From an uncultured beta proteobacterium (GTDB taxonomy: Bacteria > Pseudomonadota > Gammaproteobacteria > Burkholderiales > Burkholderiaceae_C), in the NCBI GenBank assembly GCA_903951445.1, contig CAJBBZ010000120.1, forward strand, positions 1 to 64,000: DNA of 64,000 nt, read 5' to 3'. Below the pieces are notes generated by a model. It had not been told where the DNA came from. It searched no databases and saw only the letters and a program-made list of their open reading frames with translations. The position numbers and the translations under genes are program-made. This document shows, in pieces, positions 8,885 through 16,764 of the stretch; position 1 is the first letter of the stretch; each line of letters starts with the position of its first letter.

Positions 8885-9495
8885 CGGGACGCTAATCCAT
8901 CAAAGCAGGTGCTCATGACTAGGTCGATGATTTGTGCATCGTCATGCTGGCCGCCCATTTTTAAAAACTCCAGCACCGGGTCGCAGGCGCGGGCGTACAA
9001 GGTGTAGAGCACCGCAATAGGCGGCAGGCTGGACTGCAAATGGCCTTGCGCTTGCGCCTCTTCAATCCAGCCGCCCAACCGGTCGCTCACTTCAATCAAG
9101 CCATCCATGTACTGCGCATTGGCCATGAGCTTGGCGCGCAAGGTGGAATTGCGGCTGGGCAGCGAGGGCATCTGACCACGCAACTGCAACTCCATGGTCC
9201 AGCGCGCTACAGCGCGCAATTGCGCCATCGGGCTTTGCGGCGGTAAATCGCGCAAATAGGTCTGGGCTTTTTGCATGAGCTTGACCATGGCCGCCGCTGC
9301 GAGGTCTTCTTTGCTGGGGAAATGCTTGTACAAACTGGCTTTGGCAATGCCTACGGTGGCGGCCACTTCATCGACCGTCATGGCTTCAAAACCTTTTTGC
9401 GCCAACAATGCGCTGGCGGTCTGGATGATGGCGTCTTCGCGCGCCTGTAGCATCTGCGTCTTGAAGGACACTTTGGGCAAAGATTTGGAAGGCAT
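8881..9495 (-). CDS. TetR/AcrR-family transcriptional regulator
   Basis: The 204-residue protein has a TetR-type DNA-binding domain at residues about 20-66, including ALLAQKGFEAMTVDEVAATV and IAKASLYKHFPSKEDL. A variable all-helical ligand domain follows. It converges on the metallophosphoesterase with a four-base overlap of stop codons and is divergent from dadA, with about 130 bases between the two starts. Control of dadA or of itself is plausible but not shown. No clear palindromic operator was seen in the gap. Confidence 0.9.
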   Translation of the reverse strand: MPSKSLPKVSFKTQMLQAREDAIIQTASALLAQKGFEAMTVDEVAATVGIAKASLYKHFPSKEDLAAAAMVKLMQKAQTYLRDLPPQSPMAQLRAVARWTMELQLRGQMPSLPSRNSTLRAKLMANAQYMDGLIEVSDRLGGWIEEAQAQGHLQSSLPPIAVLYTLYARACDPVLEFLKMGGQHDDAQIIDLVMSTCFDGLASR

Positions 9496-9624
9496 GTCTG
9501 AATTTTAGCCTTTGGGTTGTTTTGTAATCGATTTCGGCCAATTTGCGACTGCGCAGTTCAATCTATGGCCGTATTCTCCAGCGCCCTCTGCCGTTTTCAA
9601 GGCGGGCGCGCAACAGGATTTTTT

Positions 9625-11046
9625 ATGCATATTGTTGTGGTCGGTGCCGGCATCATCGGCACCAGCACCGCCTGGTATTTGGCCGAGCGCGGCCACCAGG
9701 TCACGGTGGTGGAACGCCAGGCCGATGCGGCGCGGGAAACGAGTTTTGCCAACGCCGGGCAAATTTCGGTCAGCCATTGCGAGCCCTGGGCCAACCGCGA
9801 CGCGCCACTCAAAGCGCTGAAGTGGATGTTCAGCAAAGAAGCGCCGCTGTTGTTTAGGCCGCAATGGCCGCTGGGTGAAGGCTGGCAACAGTACCGCTGG
9901 AGTCTGCGCTTTTTGGCCGAATGCAACGATGCGGCATTCCACCGCAATGTGGGCCATATCGTGGCCCTGGGCGCTTATAGCCATGTGGCGCTCAAAGAAC
10001 TGGTGGCGCAAACCGGCATTGATTACCACCGGCTGGAGCGCGGCATCTCGCATTTTTTCGCCGACCAGGCTGCCTTTGACAGCGCCTGCGAATTGGCTGC
10101 CTTGATGCAGCAGTTTGGCGTGGAGCGCAAGGTGATCAGCACCGCTGAATTACTGCGCCTGGAGCCTACGCTGACTCCTTTTAGTGAGCGCATTGTGGGC
10201 GCTACCTTTACCGCCAGCGATGAGTCGGGTGACGCCTGTGTGTTTACACAAGGCCTGGCGCGGGCCTGTGCGGCGCGGGGTGTGGAGTTTTTGTTTTCGC
10301 ACAGTTTGGAAGGGCTGGACGTGGCAGGTGCCATGGTGCGCGGGGTGCGTGTGCGGCCTGTGACGCATGGTGGAGCGGGGGGTGGCTCTGGCCTATCTAG
10401 CGCGGCTGGCGCATATGACGCATCTTTAAGCGCGCGCGCCATTGCTTCCGATGCGGTGACGCCAGGGGCCAAAGCCTCGGGCAGCCTAGGCAGTGGCCGT
10501 ACGATCGCCGCCGATGCCGTGGTGATGGCCTGCGGCTCCTACAGCGCGCCATTGCTGCGCCGCGTGGGCGTGGACTTGCCGATTTACCCGGGCAAAGGCT
10601 ATAGCGCCACCTTCCCAATCTTGCGTCCCGAGCGGGCGCCTTCGGTATCGGTGATCGACGATTCGCGCAAGATTGCCATCACCCGCTTGGGCGACCAGAT
10701 CCGCGTGGCTGGCACCATCGAAGTCGGCAGCTACGACCTGGGTTTGGACAGCGCGGTGTCGCAAGCGCGCTGTCACATGCTGGCGCGCCGGGTAGAAGAA
10801 ATCTGGCCCGGCATGTGCGATACCCGCTTGGCCCATGAAGGCGGTAATCCGCAATTCTGGGCCGGCTTGCGCCCCGCCACGCCGACCAATATTCCCTATA
10901 TCGGCCAAACGCCGGTGCGGGGTCTATGGGTCAATGCTGGCCACGGCACCTTGGGCTGGACGCACGGCGCCGGTTCGGGCAAGGCCTTGGCTGCGCGCGT
11001 GGACGGAGAAGAGGCGATCGCCGGTTTCCCGTTTCTCGGCAAGTAA
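9625..11046 (+). CDS. dadA: D-amino acid dehydrogenase (FAD-dependent), with insertion
   Basis: DadA oxidises D-amino acids to keto acids and ammonium and passes electrons to the respiratory chain. The FAD-binding Rossmann motif VVGAGIIGTSTAWYLAERG covers residues 5-23. FANAGQIS (41-48) and the C-terminal GLRPATPTNIPYIG and NAGHGTLGWTHGAGSG are typical of the family. The protein is 473 residues against about 415-435 normally; the excess is a low-complexity Gly/Ser/Ala insert at about residues 248-292 with no homology I recognise. The start at 9625 puts the Rossmann fold at the N-terminus. No alanine racemase gene is adjacent. Confidence 0.9.
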   Translation: MHIVVVGAGIIGTSTAWYLAERGHQVTVVERQADAARETSFANAGQISVSHCEPWANRDAPLKALKWMFSKEAPLLFRPQWPLGEGWQQYRWSLRFLAECNDAAFHRNVGHIVALGAYSHVALKELVAQTGIDYHRLERGISHFFADQAAFDSACELAALMQQFGVERKVISTAELLRLEPTLTPFSERIVGATFTASDESGDACVFTQGLARACAARGVEFLFSHSLEGLDVAGAMVRGVRVRPVTHGGAGGGSGLSSAAGAYDASLSARAIASDAVTPGAKASGSLGSGRTIAADAVVMACGSYSAPLLRRVGVDLPIYPGKGYSATFPILRPERAPSVSVIDDSRKIAITRLGDQIRVAGTIEVGSYDLGLDSAVSQARCHMLARRVEEIWPGMCDTRLAHEGGNPQFWAGLRPATPTNIPYIGQTPVRGLWVNAGHGTLGWTHGAGSGKALAARVDGEEAIAGFPFLGK

Positions 11047-11154
11047 ACGCGCGCGTTAAAAGTGCTGCTCAGTGTTGGCCAGGCCATAGCAATCCATGGC
11101 TTCCTACCAACGAAGATGGCGTGGCCTGCGTCACAGTAGCGCAGGTTGACCCAT

Positions 11155-12177
11155 TTATGCGGCGTGCGCCTGCTCCAGGCATTGCAAGAACGCGCGGGTG
11201 GCGCGGGATGCTTGCGGTGAGCGGCGGGTGATGGCGAAGAACTCGCAGTCGTAAAAAAACACCTCGGGCCGCACCGCCTGCATCTGGCCTTGCTGTACAA
11301 AACTTTGCGCATAGTGCTCGGGCAAAAAGCCGACAAAGCGGCCCGACAAAATCAAAGTGGCAATCGACTCTTGGTCAAAACCGGTGGCGCTGCGCGTCAG
11401 GCGCAATTGCTGGCTGACCTGCAAATTGGGCGAGTGGTAGCCCAAGCCGGCAAACGGTAAGGTGCGCACCGTTTCCCAATCCAAACCCTTGTGCGGGCTG
11501 CCAAACAAGGCATGACCGGGACCGCAGTACAAGCACATGTGTTCATCAAACAAGCGCGCATAGTGCAAGGCGCCGGAAGTGCGGTGGCCGGGGATGATGC
11601 CCAGGTGGAACTGGCCGTCAAGCACGCCGCGTTCTATCGCGTTGAGCGTGGCGACATGCAGATTGAGCGCGACATCGGGCGCGCGCGCCTGAAAGCGCGC
11701 AATCGCCTGCGCCACGCGGGCCTTGGGGTTGCTGGCGGTTTTGTCAAACACGGCGATTTGCAACTGGCCGCCCATGCGCTGGTGAATTTCATCGACACTG
11801 CTGCGAAACGCATCGGTGGCGGCCATTAGCTGGGTGGTTTGGGCGTAAATTTTTTGGCCCTCGGGCGTCAGGGCAAAACCGGCTCTTCCGCGACGGCACA
11901 GACGCAAGCCCAGGCGGGTTTCCAGGTCTTTGATATGGCGGCTGACGGTGGAGCTGCCGATATTGAGCTCCAACTCGGCAGCGGCCATGCCACCGCAGTC
12001 GGCCACCACCCGGAACACGCGCAGCAAGCGCAGGTCCATGTCGCTAAGCTGGCCTAGCGCCGGACGCGTGGGCATAGCGGCGGCTTGGGCGGGGGCCTTG
12101 CGCGGGGGCAACGCTTTGATGCTTGGCGTGCGCGCTTTGGCCGGTGCATTAGCTGCGATAGGGGACTTTGGTTTCAT
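11155..12177 (-). CDS. LysR-family regulator divergent from the aminotransferase
   Basis: The 340-residue protein has a LysR helix-turn-helix at about residues 46-105 (MDLRLLRVFRVVADCGGMAA, with SSTVSRHIKDLETRLGLRL) and a C-terminal effector domain. An unusual Ala/Pro/Lys-rich tail of about 45 residues precedes the DNA-binding domain. Internal Met35 (12075) and Met47 are possible alternative starts that would give normal length. It is transcribed away from the aminotransferase gene, so it is the obvious candidate regulator for that gene and mmsA. The effector, perhaps beta-alanine or another omega-amino acid, is inferred from context only. Confidence 0.9.
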   Translation of the reverse strand: MKPKSPIAANAPAKARTPSIKALPPRKAPAQAAAMPTRPALGQLSDMDLRLLRVFRVVADCGGMAAAELELNIGSSTVSRHIKDLETRLGLRLCRRGRAGFALTPEGQKIYAQTTQLMAATDAFRSSVDEIHQRMGGQLQIAVFDKTASNPKARVAQAIARFQARAPDVALNLHVATLNAIERGVLDGQFHLGIIPGHRTSGALHYARLFDEHMCLYCGPGHALFGSPHKGLDWETVRTLPFAGLGYHSPNLQVSQQLRLTRSATGFDQESIATLILSGRFVGFLPEHYAQSFVQQGQMQAVRPEVFFYDCEFFAITRRSPQASRATRAFLQCLEQAHAA

Positions 12178-12262
12178 AGATTAGCAAGTAAATAGCGATA
12201 ATTCTCACTTTATAAGAGTAACAGAGAAGTTCACAATCTGCTTTTGCCTAAGTAATCCTGCA

Positions 12263-12290
12263 CCTTTTGTGCGGCGCAAAAGGCTTTTTT
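12263..12290 (+). terminator. Hairpin plus T-run in the aminotransferase leader, possible attenuator
   Basis: A stem formed by CCTTTTGTG and its complement ending GCAAAAGG closes a small loop and is followed directly by CTTTTTT, the form of an intrinsic terminator. It lies only 22 bases before the aminotransferase ATG, inside the LysR-aminotransferase divergent gap. An upstream CTTTTGC at 12241-12247 can pair with GCAAAAG at 12276-12282, which would break the terminator stem. The two pairings exclude each other, as in attenuators. The function is inferred from base pairing alone. Confidence 0.5.
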
Positions 12291-12312
12291 GACCTACCAC
12301 CAGGAGACCGCC

Positions 12313-13683
12313 ATGAAACCCCATGACACCGCCACCCACGCACCGGTTGTGACCACCACCTCCCCTTACCCGCGCGACCCTGCTTGGATGGACGCGCACT
12401 GGATGGCCTATTCCGGCAACCGCAATTTCAAGGCCAATCCGCGCATGATGGTTAGCGCCAAGGGTGCTTATTACACCGACTCCAATGGGCGCAAAGTGAT
12501 GGACGGCCTGTCCGGCCTGTGGTGCTGCGGACTGGGCCATGGCCGCCAGGAAATCACCGACGCGGTGAGCCGCCAGATCGGCACCATGGAATATTCACCG
12601 GCCTTCCAATACGCGCATCCGCTGTCGTTTGAGTTGGCTAACAAAATCACCCAACTGATGCCCGAGGGCCTGGAGCGCGTGTTTTTTGCCGGCTCGGGTT
12701 CGGAGTGCGCAGACACCTCTCTGAAGATGGCGCGCGCCTACTGGCGTGCCAAAGGCATGGGCACCAAAACGCGCCTGATTGGCCGGGAAAAAGGTTACCA
12801 CGGCGTGAACTTTGGCGGTATCTCGGTCGGCGGCATTGGCGCCAACCGCAAGACCTTCGGCCAGGGCATCGAGGCCGATCACCTGCCGCACACCCAGTTA
12901 CCGCAAAACGTGTTCTCCCACGGCATGCCCGCCCACGGCATGGAGCTGGCCGACGAACTGCTGCGCCTGATTACGCTGCACGACGCATCCAACATCGCCG
13001 CCGTCATCGTCGAGCCGATGTCAGGCTCCGGCGGTGTGGTGGTGCCGCCGGTAGGCTACTTGGCGCGCTTGCGCGAGATTTGCACCGCCAACAACATCTT
13101 GTTGATTTTTGATGAAGTGATTACCGGCTTTGGCCGCTGCGGTGCCTACACCGGCGCTGCGGCTTTTGGTGTGACGCCAGACATCATGAACGTTGCCAAG
13201 CAAGTGACCAACGGCGCGCAGCCGCTGGGCGCAGTGGTGGCCAAGAAAGAAATCTACGACACCTTTATGGAGGCTGGCGGCCCCGAGTACCTGCTCGAGT
13301 TCATGCATGGCTATACCTATTCGGCCCATCCAGTGGCCTGCGCTGCGGGTATCGCCGCGCTGGATGTTTTGGTAAAGGAAAACATGATCGAACGCGTAGC
13401 CGCCATGGCGCCGTATTTTGAGCAAGCGGTGCACAGCCTCAAAGGCAGCAAAAACGTCACCGACATCCGCAATATTGGTTTGGCCGCAGGCTTCACCCTC
13501 GCCGCAGTGCCTGGTGAGCCCGCACGCCGCCCCTATGAAATCGCCATGCGCTGCCTGGAGAAAGGCTTTTACGTGCGCTACGGTGGCGACACCATTCAGT
13601 TGGCGCCGCCTTTCATCATCGAAAAGTCAGAAATCGACAGTCTGATCAATGCATTGGGCGAATCGATGAACGCAACGGACTAA
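12313..13683 (+). CDS. Omega-amino acid (beta-alanine):pyruvate aminotransferase
   Basis: This is a class III PLP aminotransferase of 456 residues. The Schiff-base lysine is Lys296 (in NVAKQVTNGAQPLG), the PLP-ring aspartate is Asp267 (in LIFDEVITGFGRCG), and GSGSECADTSLKMAR (127-141) binds the phosphate. Overall it looks like beta-alanine:pyruvate transaminases, which yield malonate semialdehyde. The downstream mmsA supports this, because that enzyme converts malonate semialdehyde to acetyl-CoA. The start at 12313 has AGGAG upstream. A divergent LysR gene and a possible attenuator precede it. Preference for other amines, such as taurine or GABA, cannot be excluded. Confidence 0.88.
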   Translation: MKPHDTATHAPVVTTTSPYPRDPAWMDAHWMAYSGNRNFKANPRMMVSAKGAYYTDSNGRKVMDGLSGLWCCGLGHGRQEITDAVSRQIGTMEYSPAFQYAHPLSFELANKITQLMPEGLERVFFAGSGSECADTSLKMARAYWRAKGMGTKTRLIGREKGYHGVNFGGISVGGIGANRKTFGQGIEADHLPHTQLPQNVFSHGMPAHGMELADELLRLITLHDASNIAAVIVEPMSGSGGVVVPPVGYLARLREICTANNILLIFDEVITGFGRCGAYTGAAAFGVTPDIMNVAKQVTNGAQPLGAVVAKKEIYDTFMEAGGPEYLLEFMHGYTYSAHPVACAAGIAALDVLVKENMIERVAAMAPYFEQAVHSLKGSKNVTDIRNIGLAAGFTLAAVPGEPARRPYEIAMRCLEKGFYVRYGGDTIQLAPPFIIEKSEIDSLINALGESMNATD

Positions 13684-14068
13684 GGTCGCACTGCGCTTAG
13701 GCGCAAAGGCGCCCGCTGCGCCAGCGCTGGCGCAGCGGCGCACTGCAACGCGAACCGACCATCCAAGCTACGGCGCGCCTGGCACTTGAAAAAAGCCTGT
13801 AAAGCCGCTGCCTGGGCCGTTGGGCGCCAAGCGCTGCCATCCAGGCTTGCCGGGTATGGGTCAGTCTGCGGCGCCACTAGGCGTCATACCCGATGGTGAT
13901 TTCTTTCAAGTTGACGGCGATTGCCAAACATCTCCACGGTGGACTTACGCACTATTCACGGCCAATACCATCGTCTTAGCGCGCATTTGCGATACTTCAA
14001 CACCACGCGCTTAGGGCACCAGCAAGCTTTTCCCGTATCTCTTTATCTTTAACCCGAGCATTTTTACT
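13684..14068. other. Non-coding gap between aminotransferase and mmsA
   Basis: The 385-base gap shows no convincing coding frame. It contains a 26-base perfect palindrome at 13713-13738 and a spaced inverted repeat, CGGGTATG at 13851-13858 with CATACCCG at 13885-13892. The last 60 bases before mmsA are pyrimidine-rich and AT-richer. The gap suggests that mmsA has its own promoter rather than depending only on readthrough, but I could not place one with confidence. Confidence 0.6.
13713..13738. terminator. Perfect 26-bp palindrome after the aminotransferase gene
   Basis: The half-sites are CCGCTGCGCCAGC and GCTGGCGCAGCGG, exact reverse complements with no spacer, centred at 13725/13726. It begins 30 bases past the aminotransferase stop codon. 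In RNA it would form a very GC-rich hairpin; no T-run follows on either strand, so it is not a canonical intrinsic terminator. It may block exonucleases, assist Rho-dependent ending, or be a protein-binding dyad. Confidence 0.5.
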
Positions 14069-15574
14069 ATGTCCACACTACCCACTATCGGCCACCTGAT
14101 CGGCGGCCAATTAACCCAAGGCGGAAGCCGCAGCACCGAGGTGTTTAACCCCGCCACAGGCAAAGCCGAGAAAAAGCTTTTGTTGGCGGACAAATTAACC
14201 GTGGAGCAGGCGATTGCCAATGCCCAGGCCGCCTTCCCCGAGTGGCGCAACACGCCGCCGCTCAAGCGCGCGCGGGTGATGAGCAAGCTCAAAGTGCTGC
14301 TCGAAGAACATGCCGATGCCTTGTGTGCGCTGGTAACCGCCGAACACGGCAAAGTGCTGCCCGATGCCATGGGCGAACTGCAGCGCGGCATTGAAAACGT
14401 GGAATACGCCAGCTACGCGCCCGAATTGCTCAAAGGCGAGCACAGCAAAAACGTCGGTCCTTCGATCGACTCCTGGAGCGAATTCCAGGCCCTGGGCGTG
14501 ACCGCTGGTATCACCCCTTTTAACTTTCCCATCATGGTGCCTTTGTGGATGTGGCCTATGGCCGTGGCGTGCGGCAATACTTTTGTGCTCAAGCCCTCGG
14601 AGCGCGACCCCAGCAGCACCATGCTGGTAGCGCAATTGGCGCTGGAGGCAGGCCTGCCACCGGGCGTACTCAATGTGGTCAACGGCGACAAAGAGGCGGT
14701 GGACACGCTGCTCACCGACCCGCGCGTCAAGGCCATCAGCTTTGTGGGCAGCACGCCGATCGCTGAATACATTTACGCCACCGGCTGTGCCCACGGCAAG
14801 CGCGTGCAGGCCTTAGGCGGCGCGAAAAACCATGCGGTGGTGATGCCCGACGCGGATGTGGCCAATGCGGTGAACGCGCTTATGGGCGCGGCCTACGGCT
14901 CTTGCGGCGAGCGCTGCATGGCCATCCCCCTGGTAGTGGCGGTGGGTGACGCCACGGCGGATGCGGTGATTGCAGGCCTGAAGGTCGAGATCGCCAAGAT
15001 GAAAGTCGGCCCCGGCACCACCGCCGGTATGGATATGGGCCCGCTGGTCACCAAGGCGCATTTCGAGAAAGTGAAGGGCTATGTGGACCAGGGCGTGGCC
15101 GAAGGCGCCACCTTGGTAGTGGATGGACGCGGCGTACAGGTACCGGGCCACGAGCAAGGCTATTTTCTGGGTCCCTGCTTGTTTGACAACGTCAAACCCG
15201 GCATGGTGACGTACCAGGAAGAAATCTTCGGGCCGGTGCTGGGCGTGGTGCGTGTCAAGACCTTGCAAGAAGCCATGGACATGATCGACGCCCACGAGTA
15301 CGGCAACGGCACTTGCATCTTTACCCGCGACGGCGAGGCCGCCCGCTACTTCACCGACAACATTTTGGTGGGCATGGTGGGCGTCAATGTGCCCCTACCC
15401 GTTCCAGTGGCTTACCACTCTTTCGGGGGATGGAAGCGCTCGCTGTTCGGCGATTTGCATGCCTACGGACCAGATGCTGCGCGCTTTTATACCAAGCGTA
15501 AAACCATCACCCAACGCTGGCCTTCCGCTGGCGTACGGGAGGGAACCATGTTCAGTTTCCCGTCCAGTAAATAA
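14069..15574 (+). CDS. mmsA: CoA-acylating methylmalonate-semialdehyde dehydrogenase
   Basis: MmsA oxidises malonate or methylmalonate semialdehyde with NAD+ and CoA to acetyl-CoA or propionyl-CoA. The 501-residue protein starts GHLIGGQ and has ITPFNFPIMVPLWMWP (148-163), the cofactor-binding FVGSTPIAEYIYATG (225-239) and the catalytic Cys283 in SCGERCMAI. The C-terminal SFGGWKRSLFGDLHAYG is typical of this subgroup rather than of ordinary aldehyde dehydrogenases. Beside the aminotransferase it completes a beta-alanine route; valine catabolism is the other usual role. Codon use and composition match its neighbours. Confidence 0.95.
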   Translation: MSTLPTIGHLIGGQLTQGGSRSTEVFNPATGKAEKKLLLADKLTVEQAIANAQAAFPEWRNTPPLKRARVMSKLKVLLEEHADALCALVTAEHGKVLPDAMGELQRGIENVEYASYAPELLKGEHSKNVGPSIDSWSEFQALGVTAGITPFNFPIMVPLWMWPMAVACGNTFVLKPSERDPSSTMLVAQLALEAGLPPGVLNVVNGDKEAVDTLLTDPRVKAISFVGSTPIAEYIYATGCAHGKRVQALGGAKNHAVVMPDADVANAVNALMGAAYGSCGERCMAIPLVVAVGDATADAVIAGLKVEIAKMKVGPGTTAGMDMGPLVTKAHFEKVKGYVDQGVAEGATLVVDGRGVQVPGHEQGYFLGPCLFDNVKPGMVTYQEEIFGPVLGVVRVKTLQEAMDMIDAHEYGNGTCIFTRDGEAARYFTDNILVGMVGVNVPLPVPVAYHSFGGWKRSLFGDLHAYGPDAARFYTKRKTITQRWPSAGVREGTMFSFPSSK

Positions 15575-15623
15575 CTTTTTTGGTAAATATATCGTTTAAT
15601 TTAAAAATATGGTGTAAGATAAC

Positions 15624-15692
15624 AAAAAATGACGAAAACAATGGATTTGTGCAAAATTCGACAGAACCGTCATTTTTTGAGACAATATTGTC
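15624..15692. promoter_or_regulatory. AT-rich dyads upstream of the winged-helix gene
   Basis: The 182-base gap after mmsA is much more AT-rich than its surroundings. It holds an 11-base inverted repeat, AAAAAATGACG at 15624-15634 and CGTCATTTTTT at 15668-15678, and a perfect 12-base palindrome GACAATATTGTC at 15681-15692. The palindrome has the length and symmetry of a binding site for a small winged-helix dimer, so autoregulation by the following gene is plausible. No experiment is implied; the elements were read by eye. Confidence 0.45.
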
Positions 15693-15756
15693 GGATTTCA
15701 GATGTTGAACTGGAATGCTTCAATAAAAAACCATATTTCAACCGTTGGAGTCGATC

Positions 15757-16119
15757 ATGTCAAAAACTAAGGTAGCGAATTTTTCGCAGATGTACACCAA
15801 GTACCTCAATCTGGTCCAAGCTGTCCGCAGCTTGCCGAGCTTCCCGCAACTCGATGCCGTCGAGTCGCGAATGCTTAATGTTTTCGCGTCCGCGTGGCAC
15901 GAAGACAAACCGATTACGGTGCTGGAGGCCATGGTGATGCTGCCCGAGATTTCGACCACTACTGCGCATCGCCGTTTAAAGGCTTTGCGCAAAAAGGGAA
16001 TGATCGACCTGAACCTGGATAGCCAGGACAACCGCGTCAAGTACGTGGTGCCAACGAAAGCGACGCACCAGTACTTTGCGCAATTGGGGCAGTGCATGGA
16101 GAAGGCACAGGCAGTTTGA
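15757..16119 (+). CDS. Small winged-helix transcriptional regulator (MarR-like)
   Basis: The 120-residue protein looks like a single winged helix-turn-helix domain. A dimerisation helix near the N-terminus is followed by ITVLEAMVMLPEISTTTAHR (about 50-69, the likely helix-turn-helix), then RLKALRKKGMIDLNLDSQDN and the strand RVKYVVPT that would form the wing. It is shorter than typical MarR proteins (about 140 residues) and I cannot name a close family. GGAG seven bases upstream supports the ATG at 15757; a TTG four codons earlier is possible. The preceding AT-rich region holds palindromes that could be its operator. Confidence 0.7.
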   Translation: MSKTKVANFSQMYTKYLNLVQAVRSLPSFPQLDAVESRMLNVFASAWHEDKPITVLEAMVMLPEISTTTAHRRLKALRKKGMIDLNLDSQDNRVKYVVPTKATHQYFAQLGQCMEKAQAV

Positions 16120-16208
16120 TGCTGCGCGGCTAAGGCCGCGATGAGCGTCAACTCCCGGGTCTTTTTCCTGTGCTGATGTGCAGGTAAAAATATGCGGGAG
16201 TGTGCGCA

Positions 16209-16754
16209 ATGCAATTGCAAAAAAACCTATGGGTCGTCGCAACGACGGCTCTGGCCTATGTAGGCCTTTTGTCTTTCAATCAATTCATCTTTTCGTCTTT
16301 TAACGCCTCGGGGTTTAGCAGCTTGGTGTTTTTGCCCAGTGGTTTAGGCCTTGTCTGCGTGCTTTTGTTCGTAGAGTGGGGCTCGCTGGGTATGGCGCTG
16401 GGCGCCTTGCTGATGGGCTTGGGCCAGGTCACTACCGGGGACCCGATGACGGTGCTGGGCGCGGCGGTGCTATCGGGTCTGGCGCCACTGTTAGCGCGCG
16501 CGCTGTGTCTGCGCTTGGCCGCCTTTGAAGAAAACCTGCAGGGCCTGACGGCCGCTTGCCTGTTGCGCATGACGGTGGCGTTTGCGGCGGTCAGTGCCCT
16601 GCTGCACCAGCTGTGGTTTGTGGCGAGCGGGCTAGGCGGCGATTTGTGGGGCGGGCTTGCACTGCACTTCACCGGCAATTTGCTCGGCACCCTCGTGGTC
16701 TTGTACAGCGCCAAACTGGTGCTGGACCGCTTGCCGCAGCTCAGCAGGGGATAA
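16209..16754 (+). CDS. Integral membrane protein of unknown function
   Basis: The 181-residue protein is almost entirely hydrophobic, with about five predicted membrane segments (starting VVATTALAYVGLLSF, then LVFLPSGLGLVCVLLFVEW, MALGALLMGLGQV, TVLGAAVLSGLAPLLAR and a C-terminal LLGTLVVLYSAKLVL). The FLPSGLGLVCVLL stretch is reminiscent of MASE1-type sensory membrane domains, but no signalling output domain follows. The similarity is weak, so I leave it unnamed. GGGAG precedes the ATG at 16209. It ends ten bases before uup on the same strand and is probably cotranscribed with it. Confidence 0.65.
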   Translation: MQLQKNLWVVATTALAYVGLLSFNQFIFSSFNASGFSSLVFLPSGLGLVCVLLFVEWGSLGMALGALLMGLGQVTTGDPMTVLGAAVLSGLAPLLARALCLRLAAFEENLQGLTAACLLRMTVAFAAVSALLHQLWFVASGLGGDLWGGLALHFTGNLLGTLVVLYSAKLVLDRLPQLSRG

Positions 16755-16764
16755 TCCGCGCCAC

